Positions 1 through 8,776 of a stretch of DNA of 64,000 nt are shown here, piece after piece. The notes beneath the pieces are model-generated. The model was not told the DNA's origin. It was given only the letters and a program-made list of their open reading frames with translations, and made no database searches. The stretch comes from Chromatiales bacterium. GTDB taxonomy: Bacteria > Pseudomonadota > Gammaproteobacteria > UBA6429 > Thiohalophilaceae. The stretch spans positions 1 through 64,000 of the forward strand of contig JALTJZ010000008.1 in NCBI GenBank assembly GCA_027076325.1, given 5' to 3'. Each line of letters begins with the position of its first letter. Within the stretch, counting starts at the first letter, position 1. The translations under genes were made by a program, and so were the position numbers.

Positions 1-803
1 CAGGCCAGGTAGTAGAGCAAGTGGTACGGCCAACAGGGTTGGTTGACCCTGAAATCGAAGTGCGGCCAGCAACCACTCAGGTTGACGATGTGCTGTCTGA
101 AATCACCAAACGAACCGAAATAGGCGAGCGGGTGTTGATCACAACCTTAACCAAGCGGATGGCCGAAGATTTAACCGATTACCTGGCGGAACACGGCGTG
201 TTGGTACGTTATATGCATTCAGATAACGACACAATAGAGAGAATAGAAATACTCAGAGATCTGCGTTTGGGTAAATTTGATGTGTTAGTGGGGATAAATT
301 TGCTAAGAGAAGGCTTAGACATACCTGAAGTATCACTTGTTGCTATTTTAGATGCCGACAAAGAAGGCTTTTTACGCTCCGAACGCTCGTTAATACAAAC
401 CATTGGCCGAGCCGCACGCAACGTAGAAGGCAAAGCCATTTTATATGCCGACAAAATAACCGGCTCCATGCAACGCGCCATCGACGAAACCGAACGCCGG
501 CGCAAAAAACAAATAGCGTACAACCTGAAACATGGTATAACACCCACTTCGATTGTTAAATCCGTTGCCGATATCATGGACGGAGCGTACGGCAAAAAAG
601 TAGGCGCGAATAAGCCGGCAAAAGTAGCTGAAGAGAGCGTTGATTATTCTGCTATGAGTGGTGCAGAGCTTAACAAAGAAATTGAAAAACTGGAGCGCAA
701 GATGTATGGGCATGCCCAGAACCTGGAGTTTGAAGAAGCGGCCGCAATAAGAGACCAAATCAATCAAATTCAGGAAAAATCACTTGGAATCCAGGTAAGG
801 TAG
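1..803 (+). CDS. uvrB: UvrABC system protein B, C-terminal part (5' end outside window)
   Basis: This is the 3' end of uvrB, the DNA-damage-verifying helicase subunit of nucleotide excision repair. The frame is open from base 3 to the stop at 801-803, so the gene begins outside the window. The visible part holds the second helicase domain, with the [17 protein letters not shown] and QTIGRAARN motifs that bind and hydrolyse ATP, then a linker, then a C-terminal UVR coiled-coil motif ([13 protein letters not shown]) that contacts UvrC. It is a housekeeping gene marking the conserved edge of the variable polysaccharide locus. Confidence 0.97.
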   Translation, partial: GQVVEQVVRPTGLVDPEIEVRPATTQVDDVLSEITKRTEIGERVLITTLTKRMAEDLTDYLAEHGVLVRYMHSDNDTIERIEILRDLRLGKFDVLVGINLLREGLDIPEVSLVAILDADKEGFLRSERSLIQTIGRAARNVEGKAILYADKITGSMQRAIDETERRRKKQIAYNLKHGITPTSIVKSVADIMDGAYGKKVGANKPAKVAEESVDYSAMSGAELNKEIEKLERKMYGHAQNLEFEEAAAIRDQINQIQEKSLGIQVR

Positions 804-889
804 CCCGCCTAATTTATTTGTTACCATTTTTTGACATTCCCATTCCTTGTGCTATTGTTCAACTATTGAACGGTAAGGATATCCGGTTT

Positions 890-1216
890 TTGCAAGACGA
901 AATAACATATAAGTTGCTGAAAATTATCGAGAATGAGCCCCATTTGAGCCAGCGCGAAATTGCGCAAAAAATGGGGGTGAGCCTTGGTAAAACAAACTAT
1001 TGCTTAAAGGCTCTACTGGATAAGGGCTTTATAAAAGTCCGTAATTTCTACAAGAACAAAAAGAAAAAAGCCTACATCTATTTTTTAACTCCCAATGGTA
1101 TCGAAGAAAAAGCTCAGGTGACTTATCGCTTTTTGCAAAGAAAAATAAAAGAGTATGAAACCATAAAAGCGGAAATTGAAAATTTAAAAACTGAAGCGGC
1201 CGCAACAAAAAAATAG
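890..1216 (+). CDS. MarR-type EPS-associated transcriptional regulator
   Basis: Small winged-helix protein of about 108 residues. The helix-turn-helix core is visible as LSQREIAQKMGVSLGKTNYC followed by a recognition helix and a basic wing rich in lysine; the C-terminal third is a charged, probably coiled-coil helix. It matches the family of MarR-like regulators that stand at the head of exopolysaccharide and O-antigen loci. I chose the TTG at 890 because it directly precedes the conserved QDEITYKLLK start of the domain and has an AAGGA element 10 bases upstream; the frame is open back to a TTG at 818, which would add 24 poorly conserved residues. It probably senses or controls the downstream locus; the target site is not known. 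Confidence 0.8.
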   Translation: MQDEITYKLLKIIENEPHLSQREIAQKMGVSLGKTNYCLKALLDKGFIKVRNFYKNKKKKAYIYFLTPNGIEEKAQVTYRFLQRKIKEYETIKAEIENLKTEAAATKK

Positions 1217-1283
1217 CGCGGGATAAGAGCAGTAACACTAAGGACAGTGTTTAAATTATTATACTTGTTTTTTGACACGGTAG

Positions 1284-1294
1284 GGCGGTAGCGT
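1284..1294 (+). promoter_or_regulatory. ops element (RfaH recruitment site) in the polysaccharide leader
   Basis: The 11 bases GGCGGTAGCGT match the operon polarity suppressor consensus exactly and are followed by GTTT, as in JUMPStart sequences of enterobacterial LPS and capsule operons. In those systems the element pauses RNA polymerase in the non-coding leader and recruits RfaH, which suppresses termination in long operons. Here it lies 153 bases before wzz, on the coding strand of a 51-kb one-direction locus. A possible -10 (TATACT, 1260-1265) lies just upstream, with no good -35. Confidence 0.75.
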
Positions 1295-1446
1295 GTTTAA
1301 TGGATAATAATTCTATTTGATAGAACAAAATATAAATGAAGGCCGTTCTCCAAGTTTAATATGTGTGCTTGAAGTTGATACTAGTACTGCAACCTATATT
1401 TTGGAACTTAAAATAATTATTATTAAATAACAAAAAGAGATATTTC

Positions 1447-2646
1447 ATGAATTCCAATAAACAGCTTTCAAACCTTGCCTCGCACCAACAACCAACCTAT
1501 GAAAATGAAATAAGTCTAGTCGATGTAGTTAACATCTTTTTGCGTAGAAAAAAAATTATTTTAGGAATAACTATATTAGCTGTTTTTGTTGGATTAGTTT
1601 TCGCTTTTTCTCAAAAACGAGTATATCGGGTAGAAACGATTTTACTTTCTCCTTCTTTTGAAAATATTCAACCATTAAATGTGTTAAATAGCAGTAATGT
1701 AAGTAGTAATGTAAGTAGTAATGTAAGTAGTAATGTAAGTAGTAATGTAAGTAGTAATGTAAGTAGTAATGTAAATAGCAGCAATGTATTTGCTCATTTT
1801 ACCAGGAATGTAAATTCAAGAAAGTTAAGGAAAGCATTTTTTGATAAATTTAAAATATGGAAAGCTCTTTCAGAAAATTCTAATCAGGTTCTGACCGATA
1901 AGGAAATTAACAGCCTTTTTGAAGGTTTTTCAAAGTCATTAAAAGTGGCGGCGGATAAAAAAGCGAGTAGCGTACGGATTACATTAGAAGGTGTTCATAA
2001 AGAAAAAATAGGACATTGGCTGGACAGTTTTGTTGCAATGGCGAATCGGGAAACTGCAAGTCAATTAGCCAGGAATTTACAAGCAATTATAGATTCACGG
2101 ATAAAAAGTTTAAAAATAGAAATGTCAAGTAAACGGTCTATTTACAAACAAAGGCGTGAAGATGAATTAGGACGCTTGCAAGAAGCTTTACAGATTGCAA
2201 AAAGCTTAGGAATACGTGACCATTTGTTTGTACCTAATGTCGATAATAAATCTAGCAGTGCAATACTATATGAATTAAATAGCATCAACAATCGTTTATC
2301 AAATGCAAATAACTTATCAAGTTATATGAAAGGTACAAAACTACTTCAAGCAGAAATAACGGCATTGAAAAATAGAAAATCAGATGATTTTCAAATAATG
2401 GGTTTACGTGACTTACAAGAACAACTTACAAGGCTTGATACAATTAAGATCGAAAAAAATAAAATACAAACTGTTATTGTTGATAAAAAAGCTGTTGTAA
2501 ACATCGAACCTATTCGACCAAAAAGAAAATTAATTGTCATACTTTCACTTGTTTTAGGCGGAATGTTAGGTATCTTTGGCGTATTCATTATTGAATTTAT
2601 TACCAACTTTAAAAAAACAAGCGAGACTGTAAGTAAATCTGTGTAA
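1447..2646 (+). CDS. wzz: Wzz/Wzc-type polysaccharide chain-length determinant
   Basis: Inner-membrane chain-length regulator of 399 residues. A first membrane helix lies near residues 38-55 and a second near 365-388 (LIVILSLVLGGMLGIFGVFI), with a long periplasmic region between them, the layout of PCP-1 proteins that set O-antigen length together with Wzy. The N-terminal EISLVDVVNIFLRRKK stretch is typical of Wzz domains. Unusual is a run of SNVS tetrapeptides at residues 83-110, encoded by a 12-bp tandem repeat, inserted early in the periplasmic part. It is the first gene of the polysaccharide locus after the ops leader. No tyrosine kinase domain is fused, so it is a PCP-1 rather than a PCP-2a protein. 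Confidence 0.9.
   Translation: MNSNKQLSNLASHQQPTYENEISLVDVVNIFLRRKKIILGITILAVFVGLVFAFSQKRVYRVETILLSPSFENIQPLNVLNSSNVSSNVSSNVSSNVSSNVSSNVSSNVNSSNVFAHFTRNVNSRKLRKAFFDKFKIWKALSENSNQVLTDKEINSLFEGFSKSLKVAADKKASSVRITLEGVHKEKIGHWLDSFVAMANRETASQLARNLQAIIDSRIKSLKIEMSSKRSIYKQRREDELGRLQEALQIAKSLGIRDHLFVPNVDNKSSSAILYELNSINNRLSNANNLSSYMKGTKLLQAEITALKNRKSDDFQIMGLRDLQEQLTRLDTIKIEKNKIQTVIVDKKAVVNIEPIRPKRKLIVILSLVLGGMLGIFGVFIIEFITNFKKTSETVSKSV
1693..1776 (+). repeat. 12-bp in-frame tandem repeat inside wzz
   Basis: Six perfect copies of AGTAATGTAAGT followed by a seventh with one change (last AGT to AAT). The unit is four codons, so gain or loss of copies keeps the frame and changes the number of SNVS tetrapeptides in the periplasmic domain of Wzz. 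The following AGCAGCAATGTA is a degenerate eighth unit. Confidence 0.95.
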
Positions 2647-2826
2647 TTGTCTATCATTAACAAAACCTGAAGGTCTCGTTCTAATGGATACTAAAGAGTC
2701 AACTTTTAATAATGCTGATACACTTATTATCGTTACTGAGTGGCTACATTTCCGTTTGTAATCCCCCCGAAAAATAATAGGAGTTTTAAGTAGAAAATTC
2801 TCGTAAAATAAACAAAGGAGTTTTCT

Positions 2827-3111
2827 ATGAAAAAATCACGATTTACAGACAGTCAGATACTCAATATCTTAAAACAAAATGAATCAGGTACCTCGGTACC
2901 TGATTTATGCCGCGAACACGGCATGAGTAATGCCACATTTTACAAATGGCGTGCTAAATATGGCGGTATGGATGCCTCGCTGATGAAGCGTATGAAAGAG
3001 CTGGAGGATGAAAACCGCCGTCTGAAAAAAATGTATGCAGAAGAACGCCTCAAGTGTGAAATAGCTAAGGAAGCGATCGAAAAAAAGGGTCGTGAAGCCA
3101 TCTCGACGTAA
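2827..3111 (+). CDS. IS3-family transposase OrfA
   Basis: A 94-residue OrfA with a helix-turn-helix (residues about 8-45, ending SNATFYKWRAKYGG) and a leucine-zipper-like helix (ELEDENRRLKKMYAEERLK), the usual OrfA layout of the IS407 group. It starts at the ATG preceded by an AAAGGAG ribosome site. In intact elements it binds the terminal repeats and is joined to OrfB by programmed frameshifting; the A-run at 3080-3086 is the likely slip site. Its OrfB partner is broken, so the element should be inactive. Confidence 0.9.
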   Translation: MKKSRFTDSQILNILKQNESGTSVPDLCREHGMSNATFYKWRAKYGGMDASLMKRMKELEDENRRLKKMYAEERLKCEIAKEAIEKKGREAIST

Positions 3112-3300
3112 GGAGATGGCACAAAGAGCCAGTACTGAATATAGTGCGAGTAACCGACTTGTTTGTGGAATATTTTCTATCAGGGAGACCTGCTATTACT
3201 ATCAATCTATTTTCAGTGGTGAGAATGCATAAATTGTGGATTAGTTATTACGTTTAACATCTGAAATATCCAAAGTTTACCGAGGTCAACACAGTCTATT
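3080..3300 (+). pseudogene. IS3-family transposase OrfB, 5' fragment
   Basis: In a frame different from orfA the sequence reads KPSRRKEMAQRASTEYSASN and then a CYYYQ segment, the typical start of IS407-group OrfB. It meets TAA at 3230-3232; the next recognisable block (LLRLT, equivalent to the WLIRLT block of intact OrfB) follows after a second stop. The DDE catalytic domain is absent, so this is a dead fragment. Confidence 0.7.
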
Positions 3301-3397
3301 CTCTGTACCTAGAAGGAAAGATTATTGTTACTCTCAGAGAACCTCATCCACACTATTTAAGCGTATTGTCTGTAAAAGGTAAACAACACGGTAGCCT

Positions 3398-3451
3398 TAT
3401 TGATCTAGTTAAAACCATCTTATGCTGGCAAACGAGCATGCTAGATCAATA
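3398..3451. repeat. Imperfectly nested inverted repeat
   Basis: Two perfect 11-base arms (TATTGATCTAG at 3398-3408 and its complement at 3441-3451) enclose 32 bases, which themselves contain the short hairpin ATGCT-GGCAAACG-AGCAT. No T-run follows, so it is not a classical terminator. It lies in non-coding, decayed sequence between the IS remnant and a gene fragment and may be the footprint of a lost mobile element. Confidence 0.5.
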
Positions 3452-3513
3452 GGGTTGACTAAGACAATATGGAGATGAATGACTTATGATATTGAGATAT
3501 GAGGATGTAGTAA

Positions 3514-3861
3514 ACAGAAGATCATAATGAGGAGAGTTTCAAAATTTTTCATATCGAGTACAACGATGTAATGCTAACACCTACACGCTTTGGTGTCCCT
3601 AATTTAGTTTCAACTTCTGTTCAAGTAGATGGTGACAAGCTTTATAAAAACTCAGAGAAAAATGGGTGGATAAGCTGCATTTTTTGGAAAAGCTTATAAT
3701 AGATGTATTGGTATATAACGATTAAGAAAGTTGATTATTCTCCTGCCTATGAGAATCTTTTGGTGTCTTTGTCAAGTAAGCCTTTGAGGGTGTTGTTAAT
3801 TTTTGCAAGGGCACTTGTAAGATTTAAAAAAAATTTTACAAAAACAGTTAAAAAATATTAA
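3514..3861 (+). pseudogene. Fragment of an unidentified protein gene, two internal stops
   Basis: One reading frame runs from just after a TAA at 3511 to the TAA at 3859-3861 and is interrupted only by adjacent TAA and TAG codons at 3697-3702. Both halves look like real protein: the first contains FHIEYNDVMLTPTRFGVPNL and VQVDGDKLYKNSEKNGW, the second VDYSPAYENLLVSLSSKPLR and a basic tail ending KKY. It ends six bases before the ABC transporter start, as a neighbour in the same operon would. I read it as the C-terminal remains of a polysaccharide-locus gene, perhaps a glycosyltransferase, truncated when the IS landed. I do not recognise the family. Confidence 0.4.
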
Positions 3862-3867
3862 TACCTG

Positions 3868-5676
3868 ATGAAATTTATCCAACATGAAAGGTTCCGTAAA
3901 TTAAATATCATATGGTATTTTTTACAACCGAATAAGCTACAGGCTTCAATTCTTCTTTTTACAATGCTTATATCAGGGCTCTTAGAAACACTGAGTATGG
4001 CGGCTTTGTATCCAATCATGAATTATGGTTTAAATCAGGAAGGCGATACTTTCATTCTGAAAGCTTTCAATCATGCTATTTATTTGTTTCCGACTGACAA
4101 CCACTTCATGTCTGCGTGTTTTGTGCTTATTATAGTTACAACTATAGCTGCAGTATTCAAATATCTATACGCAGTTGCTTCTAATAAGCTTGTGGCATCT
4201 GTCATCAAGCAGACGCGGAAATCAATTTATCATAAGTATATAACTGCAGATTATAAATTTTTCAGCCGAAGCCAGCAGGGTAAATTGATACATACTGCAA
4301 CTATAGCTCCGACTCATGTCACAGATAATATTATATACGTGACCCGTCTCGCCTACGATGTAATTAATACATTGTTCATGATTTCTCTAATATTGGTCCT
4401 CACATTTCAGGGCACAATGTTACTGATGATTATTGCTATTTCATACGGACTGCTCGTTAAATATGTAGTGAAGAAGATAATCTACAGGTGTTCTGTCGTC
4501 GTTATTGAAGAAGACCGGAAAATCAATATTGTGCTTAATGAACTTATACTTGGGATAAAAAGTATTAAAACATTTCTTGCTTCTGGTTGGTGGAGTGAAA
4601 AATATGTTCAGTCTGTAGAAAAAAGCGCAAGTCACCAATATGAAATGTTGATGGGTCGTGCTTACCCGGAGATTTTCGCCAAATTTACGTTTTTTACAAC
4701 TTTAGCTGTTGTGGGAATAATATTGAGTTTGGGGCCAACAGAAAGTTTGATTGCAGCCATTCCTGTGTATGGTACGTTTATTATAGTAGCAAGTCGGTTA
4801 TTCCCTTCGACTCAAAATATTGGAACAGGTTTTATGGTTATCGTGCAGCGCATGAAGAATATGGAAATTGTATATGATCTTTGCGTAGCGAATCATAAAG
4901 AAGTACAGGAAGGAACAAAAGAGCTAAATCGATTTAGTGATGCGATTACATTTGAAAATGTATGGTTCAGGCACGATCCTTCGGGTGATGATCTACTAAA
5001 AGGCTTATCATTTAGTATAAAGAAAAAGCAAGTAACTGCTATCGTTGGGGAGTCCGGCAGCGGAAAAACAACAATAGTGAATTTGTTGCTAAAATTATAT
5101 CAGCCGACAAAAGGAGAGATCAAAATCGATGGTGTGAATATTTTCGATTATACGAATAATTCTTACTTAGGCAGGATCGGGTATGTGAGCCAGGAGACGT
5201 TCCTTTTTAATGACACAATCAGAGAAAATATTGTGTTCGGAATGGACGATTGCACAGACAGTATGGTTATCGAAGCTGCTAAGCAGGCCAATGCTCATGA
5301 ATTTATCAAGGACATGAAGAATGGGTATGATACTGTCGTAGGAGACTCTGGTATTAAGATATCTGGTGGACAGAGACAAAGGATAGCTATTGCAAGGGCA
5401 ATGCTGCGAAAGCCGGAAATATTACTATTAGATGAAGCAACCAGTTCATTAGACAATATTGCTGAGAAGAATGTGCAGGAGGCAATAAATATAGTATCCA
5501 AAAATACAACTGTGCTGGTGATTGCTCATAGATTATCTACTATACAGAATGCTGATAAAATAGTTGTTTTGGAAGACGGCTCTATTAAGGAAGGTGGTAC
5601 TCATACTGAGTTGCTGAAAAATAATGGTTTGTATTTTAATTTGTATAATCAGCAGAGTGTTTTGTCAGGTGTCTGA
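3868..5676 (+). CDS. ABC transporter, PglK/MsbA-like lipid-linked glycan flippase
   Basis: A 602-residue half-transporter with an N-terminal membrane domain (hydrophobic helices near 24-48, 83-104, 165-200 and 272-310) and a C-terminal ATPase domain. The ATPase has Walker A GESGSGKTT near 394, the Q-loop YVSQETFLFN, signature ISGGQRQRIAIARA near 498 and Walker B ILLLDEATS near 518. Such proteins export lipid-linked oligosaccharides or lipids and act as homodimers in the inner membrane; PglK of Campylobacter does this for the N-glycan. No Wzx-type flippase occurs in the window, so this is the candidate for moving the undecaprenyl-linked repeat unit. It precedes the pse genes with 41 bases between. 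Confidence 0.85.
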   Translation: MKFIQHERFRKLNIIWYFLQPNKLQASILLFTMLISGLLETLSMAALYPIMNYGLNQEGDTFILKAFNHAIYLFPTDNHFMSACFVLIIVTTIAAVFKYLYAVASNKLVASVIKQTRKSIYHKYITADYKFFSRSQQGKLIHTATIAPTHVTDNIIYVTRLAYDVINTLFMISLILVLTFQGTMLLMIIAISYGLLVKYVVKKIIYRCSVVVIEEDRKINIVLNELILGIKSIKTFLASGWWSEKYVQSVEKSASHQYEMLMGRAYPEIFAKFTFFTTLAVVGIILSLGPTESLIAAIPVYGTFIIVASRLFPSTQNIGTGFMVIVQRMKNMEIVYDLCVANHKEVQEGTKELNRFSDAITFENVWFRHDPSGDDLLKGLSFSIKKKQVTAIVGESGSGKTTIVNLLLKLYQPTKGEIKIDGVNIFDYTNNSYLGRIGYVSQETFLFNDTIRENIVFGMDDCTDSMVIEAAKQANAHEFIKDMKNGYDTVVGDSGIKISGGQRQRIAIARAMLRKPEILLLDEATSSLDNIAEKNVQEAINIVSKNTTVLVIAHRLSTIQNADKIVVLEDGSIKEGGTHTELLKNNGLYFNLYNQQSVLSGV

Positions 5677-5717
5677 AGTAAAAGTATCAAATAGTTTAAA
5701 AAAATGAGGAAACCGAA

Positions 5718-6710
5718 ATGTATGATTACTTAAAAAATAGCACAATCCTGATAACAGGTGGAACAGGTTCTTTTGGGAAAAAATGTGCTGAAATAATTCT
5801 AAAGAAAGCTAAGCCAAGGAAATTGATTATTTTTAGCCGTGACGAAGATAAGCAGGATCAGATGCGGCAGCAAATTAATGATGAACTTTACGATTGTAAG
5901 ATTAGTTATTACATAGGTGATATTAGGGATCCACAGCGTCTCCATAGAGCATTTAATAATGTTGATTTTGTTATTCATGCGGCTGCTTTGAAACAGGTAC
6001 CTGCTGCAGAGTACAATCCCGATGAATGCATCAAAACAAATATTATGGGATCCTTAAATGTTGTCAATGTTGCTATTGATCAGAAAGTAAAAAAAGTTAT
6101 TACGCTTAGTACGGATAAGGCGGTAAACCCGGTAAATTTATACGGTGCTACTAAATTGTGCGCTGAGAAACTGTTTGTTGCAGGTAATTCGTATGTTGGA
6201 GATGCTGAAACTAAGTTTAGTGCAGTTCGTTATGGTAATGTTGTGGGAAGCAGAGGCAGTGTTATCCCTTTATTTTTAGAAAAAAGAAAAACAGGAGTTC
6301 TTCCCATAACGGATGTACGGATGACAAGATTTTGGTTAACGCTCGAACAGGGTGTAGATTTTGTGTTAAAATCTTTAGAGAGTATGGATGGAGGAGAAAT
6401 TTTTATTCCTAAGATTCCTAGCATGAAGATAGAAGACTTGGCTAAAACAATTGGTCCGGAATGTAAGATTGAGCCTATAGGAATCAGACCAGGGGAAAAA
6501 ATTGATGAATGCTTACTTATGGAAGATGAGGCAAGACATACTGTAGAGTTCGATGATTTATTTATCGTTTTACCACAAAGACCATGGTGGGTATCTGAGA
6601 AGTGGAATCACGGAAAGAATGTTTCAGAACAGTTCCGCTATGATAGCAGGTCTAACGACGATTGGATGACCGAAGAAGGGCTTAAGGATATTGTATCAAC
6701 TCTAGAATGA
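5718..6710 (+). CDS. pseB: UDP-N-acetylglucosamine 4,6-dehydratase (inverting)
   Basis: First enzyme of pseudaminic acid synthesis: it converts UDP-GlcNAc to the 4-keto-6-deoxy sugar with C5 inversion. The 330-residue short-chain dehydrogenase begins with the NAD-binding ITGGTGSFGKK motif (residues 12-22), has STDKAV, and shows YGATK as the YxxxK active site; length and the AALKQVPAAEYNP block fit PseB rather than membrane-bound WbpM. It overlaps pseC by 4 bases, so the first two steps are translationally coupled. Confidence 0.95.
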   Translation: MYDYLKNSTILITGGTGSFGKKCAEIILKKAKPRKLIIFSRDEDKQDQMRQQINDELYDCKISYYIGDIRDPQRLHRAFNNVDFVIHAAALKQVPAAEYNPDECIKTNIMGSLNVVNVAIDQKVKKVITLSTDKAVNPVNLYGATKLCAEKLFVAGNSYVGDAETKFSAVRYGNVVGSRGSVIPLFLEKRKTGVLPITDVRMTRFWLTLEQGVDFVLKSLESMDGGEIFIPKIPSMKIEDLAKTIGPECKIEPIGIRPGEKIDECLLMEDEARHTVEFDDLFIVLPQRPWWVSEKWNHGKNVSEQFRYDSRSNDDWMTEEGLKDIVSTLE

Positions 6711-7903
6711 AATATATACCTTATGGTAGACAGACCATAGATCAGAATGATATTGATGCAGTCACTGAAGTATTGAAATCTGACTGGGTTACCCAAGGTC
6801 CCAGTATACAAAGGTTTGAAACAGCTTTATGTGATTATTCTGGGGCTAAATATGCGGTGGCAGTTTCAAGCGGTACTGCTGCGCTTCATTGTTCAATGTA
6901 TGCATTAGGTATTGGTGCAGGTGATGAAATAATTACATCTCCAATTACTTTTGCTGCCAGTGGTAATTGTGTTCTCTATTTGGGAGGAACTGTAAGGTTC
7001 GTTGACATTAAGCCGGATACTTATTGCATTGACTATCGTAAATTAGAAGAAGCCATCACACCAAGAACTAAAGCAATTATTGCGGTAGATTTTACTGGTC
7101 AACCTTGCGACATGGATGAAATAAATGCTATAGCTCAGAAACATAAATTAGCAGTTGTTGATGATGCAGCTCATTCGCTTGGAGCCACCTATAAAGACAA
7201 TCCAGTAGGTGCATTAGCCGCTATGACTATTTTCTCTTTTCACCCTGTTAAGCATATAACAACGGGTGAGGGTGGTATGATAGTGACAAATAACAAAATG
7301 TTTGCAGAGAAAATGCGAACATTCCGAACACATGGAATTATAAATAATGATGACCGTTTGATTTTAAAGGAACAAGCTGCGGACAATGAAAACCTGGAAC
7401 TGTCAGATAAAAACCCTGATACAAGATCTCCATGGTATTACGAAATGCAGGATCTTGGTTATAATTATCGTATTAGTGATATTCAATGTGCGCTAGGATT
7501 AAATCAATTAAAGAAACTGGATAGCTTTATTACAAGGCGTTTGGAAATAGTTCAGCGTTATAATGAGGCTTTTGAAAAATCCCCATATCTTGTGACTCCG
7601 CACCAGGAATCTGATAGAAGTAGTGCGTGGCATCTTTATGTGCTTCGCCTTAGATTAGATAAAATGAAAAAGAGTAGACGTGAGGTGTTTGAGGAATTAC
7701 GTGCACTTAATATTGGTGTCCATGTTCATTATATTCCACTTCATCTTCAACCTTATTATAGGACCACTTTTGGTTATAAGCGTGGGGATTTTCCAGAAGC
7801 AGAATCCTTTTATGATTCAGCACTTACAATCCCATTGTTCCCTACGATGACAAATGATGATTGTGAGCGGGTTATCAATAGTGTGACAAAGGTAATTAGA
7901 TAG
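6707..7903 (+). CDS. pseC: UDP-4-amino-4,6-dideoxy-N-acetyl-beta-L-altrosamine transaminase
   Basis: PLP-dependent DegT/DnrJ/EryC1 aminotransferase of 398 residues, second step of the pseudaminic acid pathway. Seen motifs: QGPSIQRFE near the N-terminus, the SSGTAALH cofactor-binding turn, the DDAAHSLGA block, and FSFHPVKHITTGEGG containing the PLP-binding lysine. The C-terminal HYIPLHLQPYYR block is typical of PseC. Its ATG overlaps the pseB stop. The product feeds PseH. Confidence 0.95.
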   Translation: MKYIPYGRQTIDQNDIDAVTEVLKSDWVTQGPSIQRFETALCDYSGAKYAVAVSSGTAALHCSMYALGIGAGDEIITSPITFAASGNCVLYLGGTVRFVDIKPDTYCIDYRKLEEAITPRTKAIIAVDFTGQPCDMDEINAIAQKHKLAVVDDAAHSLGATYKDNPVGALAAMTIFSFHPVKHITTGEGGMIVTNNKMFAEKMRTFRTHGIINNDDRLILKEQAADNENLELSDKNPDTRSPWYYEMQDLGYNYRISDIQCALGLNQLKKLDSFITRRLEIVQRYNEAFEKSPYLVTPHQESDRSSAWHLYVLRLRLDKMKKSRREVFEELRALNIGVHVHYIPLHLQPYYRTTFGYKRGDFPEAESFYDSALTIPLFPTMTNDDCERVINSVTKVIR

Positions 7904-8006
7904 CTCTTTTTTAATAATAAGCGATGATAAAGTAAGAAAAAACTCAACCCATAGTGATTTTGACTGTGGAACTTAGAATAATTGAAAAATCTGGAGTCAT
8001 GATAGC

Positions 8007-8723
8007 GTGAATATATTAGGAGTTATCCCTGCTAGAGGTGGTAGTAAAAGGGTCAAGGATAAGAATATTTTATCAATAAAGGGTAAACCACTTGTTGGTT
8101 ACACAATTGAAGATGCAATGTCTTCGAAACTAATGGATAAGGTAGTGATGTCTACTGATAGCGACAAAATTGCTGAGGTTGTAAAGAATGCATATGACAT
8201 CGAGATTATAAAGCGACCGGCAGAGTTTGCGAAAGATGATTCTCCAATTGAAGAGTCCTTATTGCATGCTGTTGAGTATTTTGCTAAAGAGAAGAACTTT
8301 ACTGCTGACGTTGTTGTCTGGATGCAGGCTAACGTTCCAATAAGGAAAACAGGCGCTATTGATCAGGCGATCGAAAAATTATGTAATTCTGACGCAGACT
8401 CTTGTGTGACTTGTCGCCCATCATTGGAAGCGGTTGAAGAGATGAAACTGATTAATGAAGAGGGCTTAATAGTTCCTTTGCAAAAAGACGTTAGGGGTAT
8501 ACGGAAGCAGGAATTTCCTAAACGCTATTTACTTGATGGATCAATACTTGTGTTAAGAACGGATAATCTTTACAAGACACGAGGTATCAGAAGAGCCCAT
8601 ATTTATCTAGGAGAAAGGGTGATTCCAATTATCCAGGAAAAGAGTATGTACTCACATGAAATTGATAATCCAGATGATATTGATTTGTTAGATTATTATC
8701 TGGAGCGACATTTGCATTCCTAG
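8007..8723 (+). CDS. pseF: Pseudaminic acid cytidylyltransferase
   Basis: CMP-sugar synthetase of 238 residues that activates pseudaminic acid with CTP. The N-terminal IPARGGSKRVKDKN motif binds the nucleotide, and the DNPDDIDLLDYYL end is typical of the NeuA/PseF family. It starts at a GTG after a 103-base gap from pseC; the ATG at 7999 is followed at once by a stop and cannot be used. Context with pseB, C, G, H and I makes PseF more likely than a legionaminic acid enzyme. Confidence 0.9.
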   Translation: MNILGVIPARGGSKRVKDKNILSIKGKPLVGYTIEDAMSSKLMDKVVMSTDSDKIAEVVKNAYDIEIIKRPAEFAKDDSPIEESLLHAVEYFAKEKNFTADVVVWMQANVPIRKTGAIDQAIEKLCNSDADSCVTCRPSLEAVEEMKLINEEGLIVPLQKDVRGIRKQEFPKRYLLDGSILVLRTDNLYKTRGIRRAHIYLGERVIPIIQEKSMYSHEIDNPDDIDLLDYYLERHLHS

Positions 8724-8776
8724 GATCAAGGTCCAGAGAAACTTTTAAGTAAAAGATTGAACACGGAGCGGAATAT

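Larger units (their letters stand above)
2757..3300 (+). mobile_element. IS3-family element, decayed remnant
   Basis: Remnant of an IS3-family insertion sequence of the IS407 type. A plausible left end begins with TGTAATCCCCCCG at 2757. orfA is intact (2827-3111), while orfB is recognisable only in its first 70 or so codons and is broken by stops. No matching right end (a run of G followed by ATTACA) is seen before the ABC transporter gene, so the right half has been deleted or has decayed. The right boundary given is where recognisable coding similarity fades. Confidence 0.75.

Noticed and set aside
1272-1301. Sigma70 promoter TTGACA (1272-1277) with TTTAAT (1296-1301)
   Set aside because: The hexamers are good, but the ops element would then lie in the promoter spacer and not be transcribed. 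Since ops must be in RNA polymerase's transcribed region, I prefer a start further upstream; only 5' mapping can decide.
1693-1776. Frame-switching contingency repeat
   Set aside because: The unit is 12 bp, a multiple of three, so copy change cannot turn the gene on or off.
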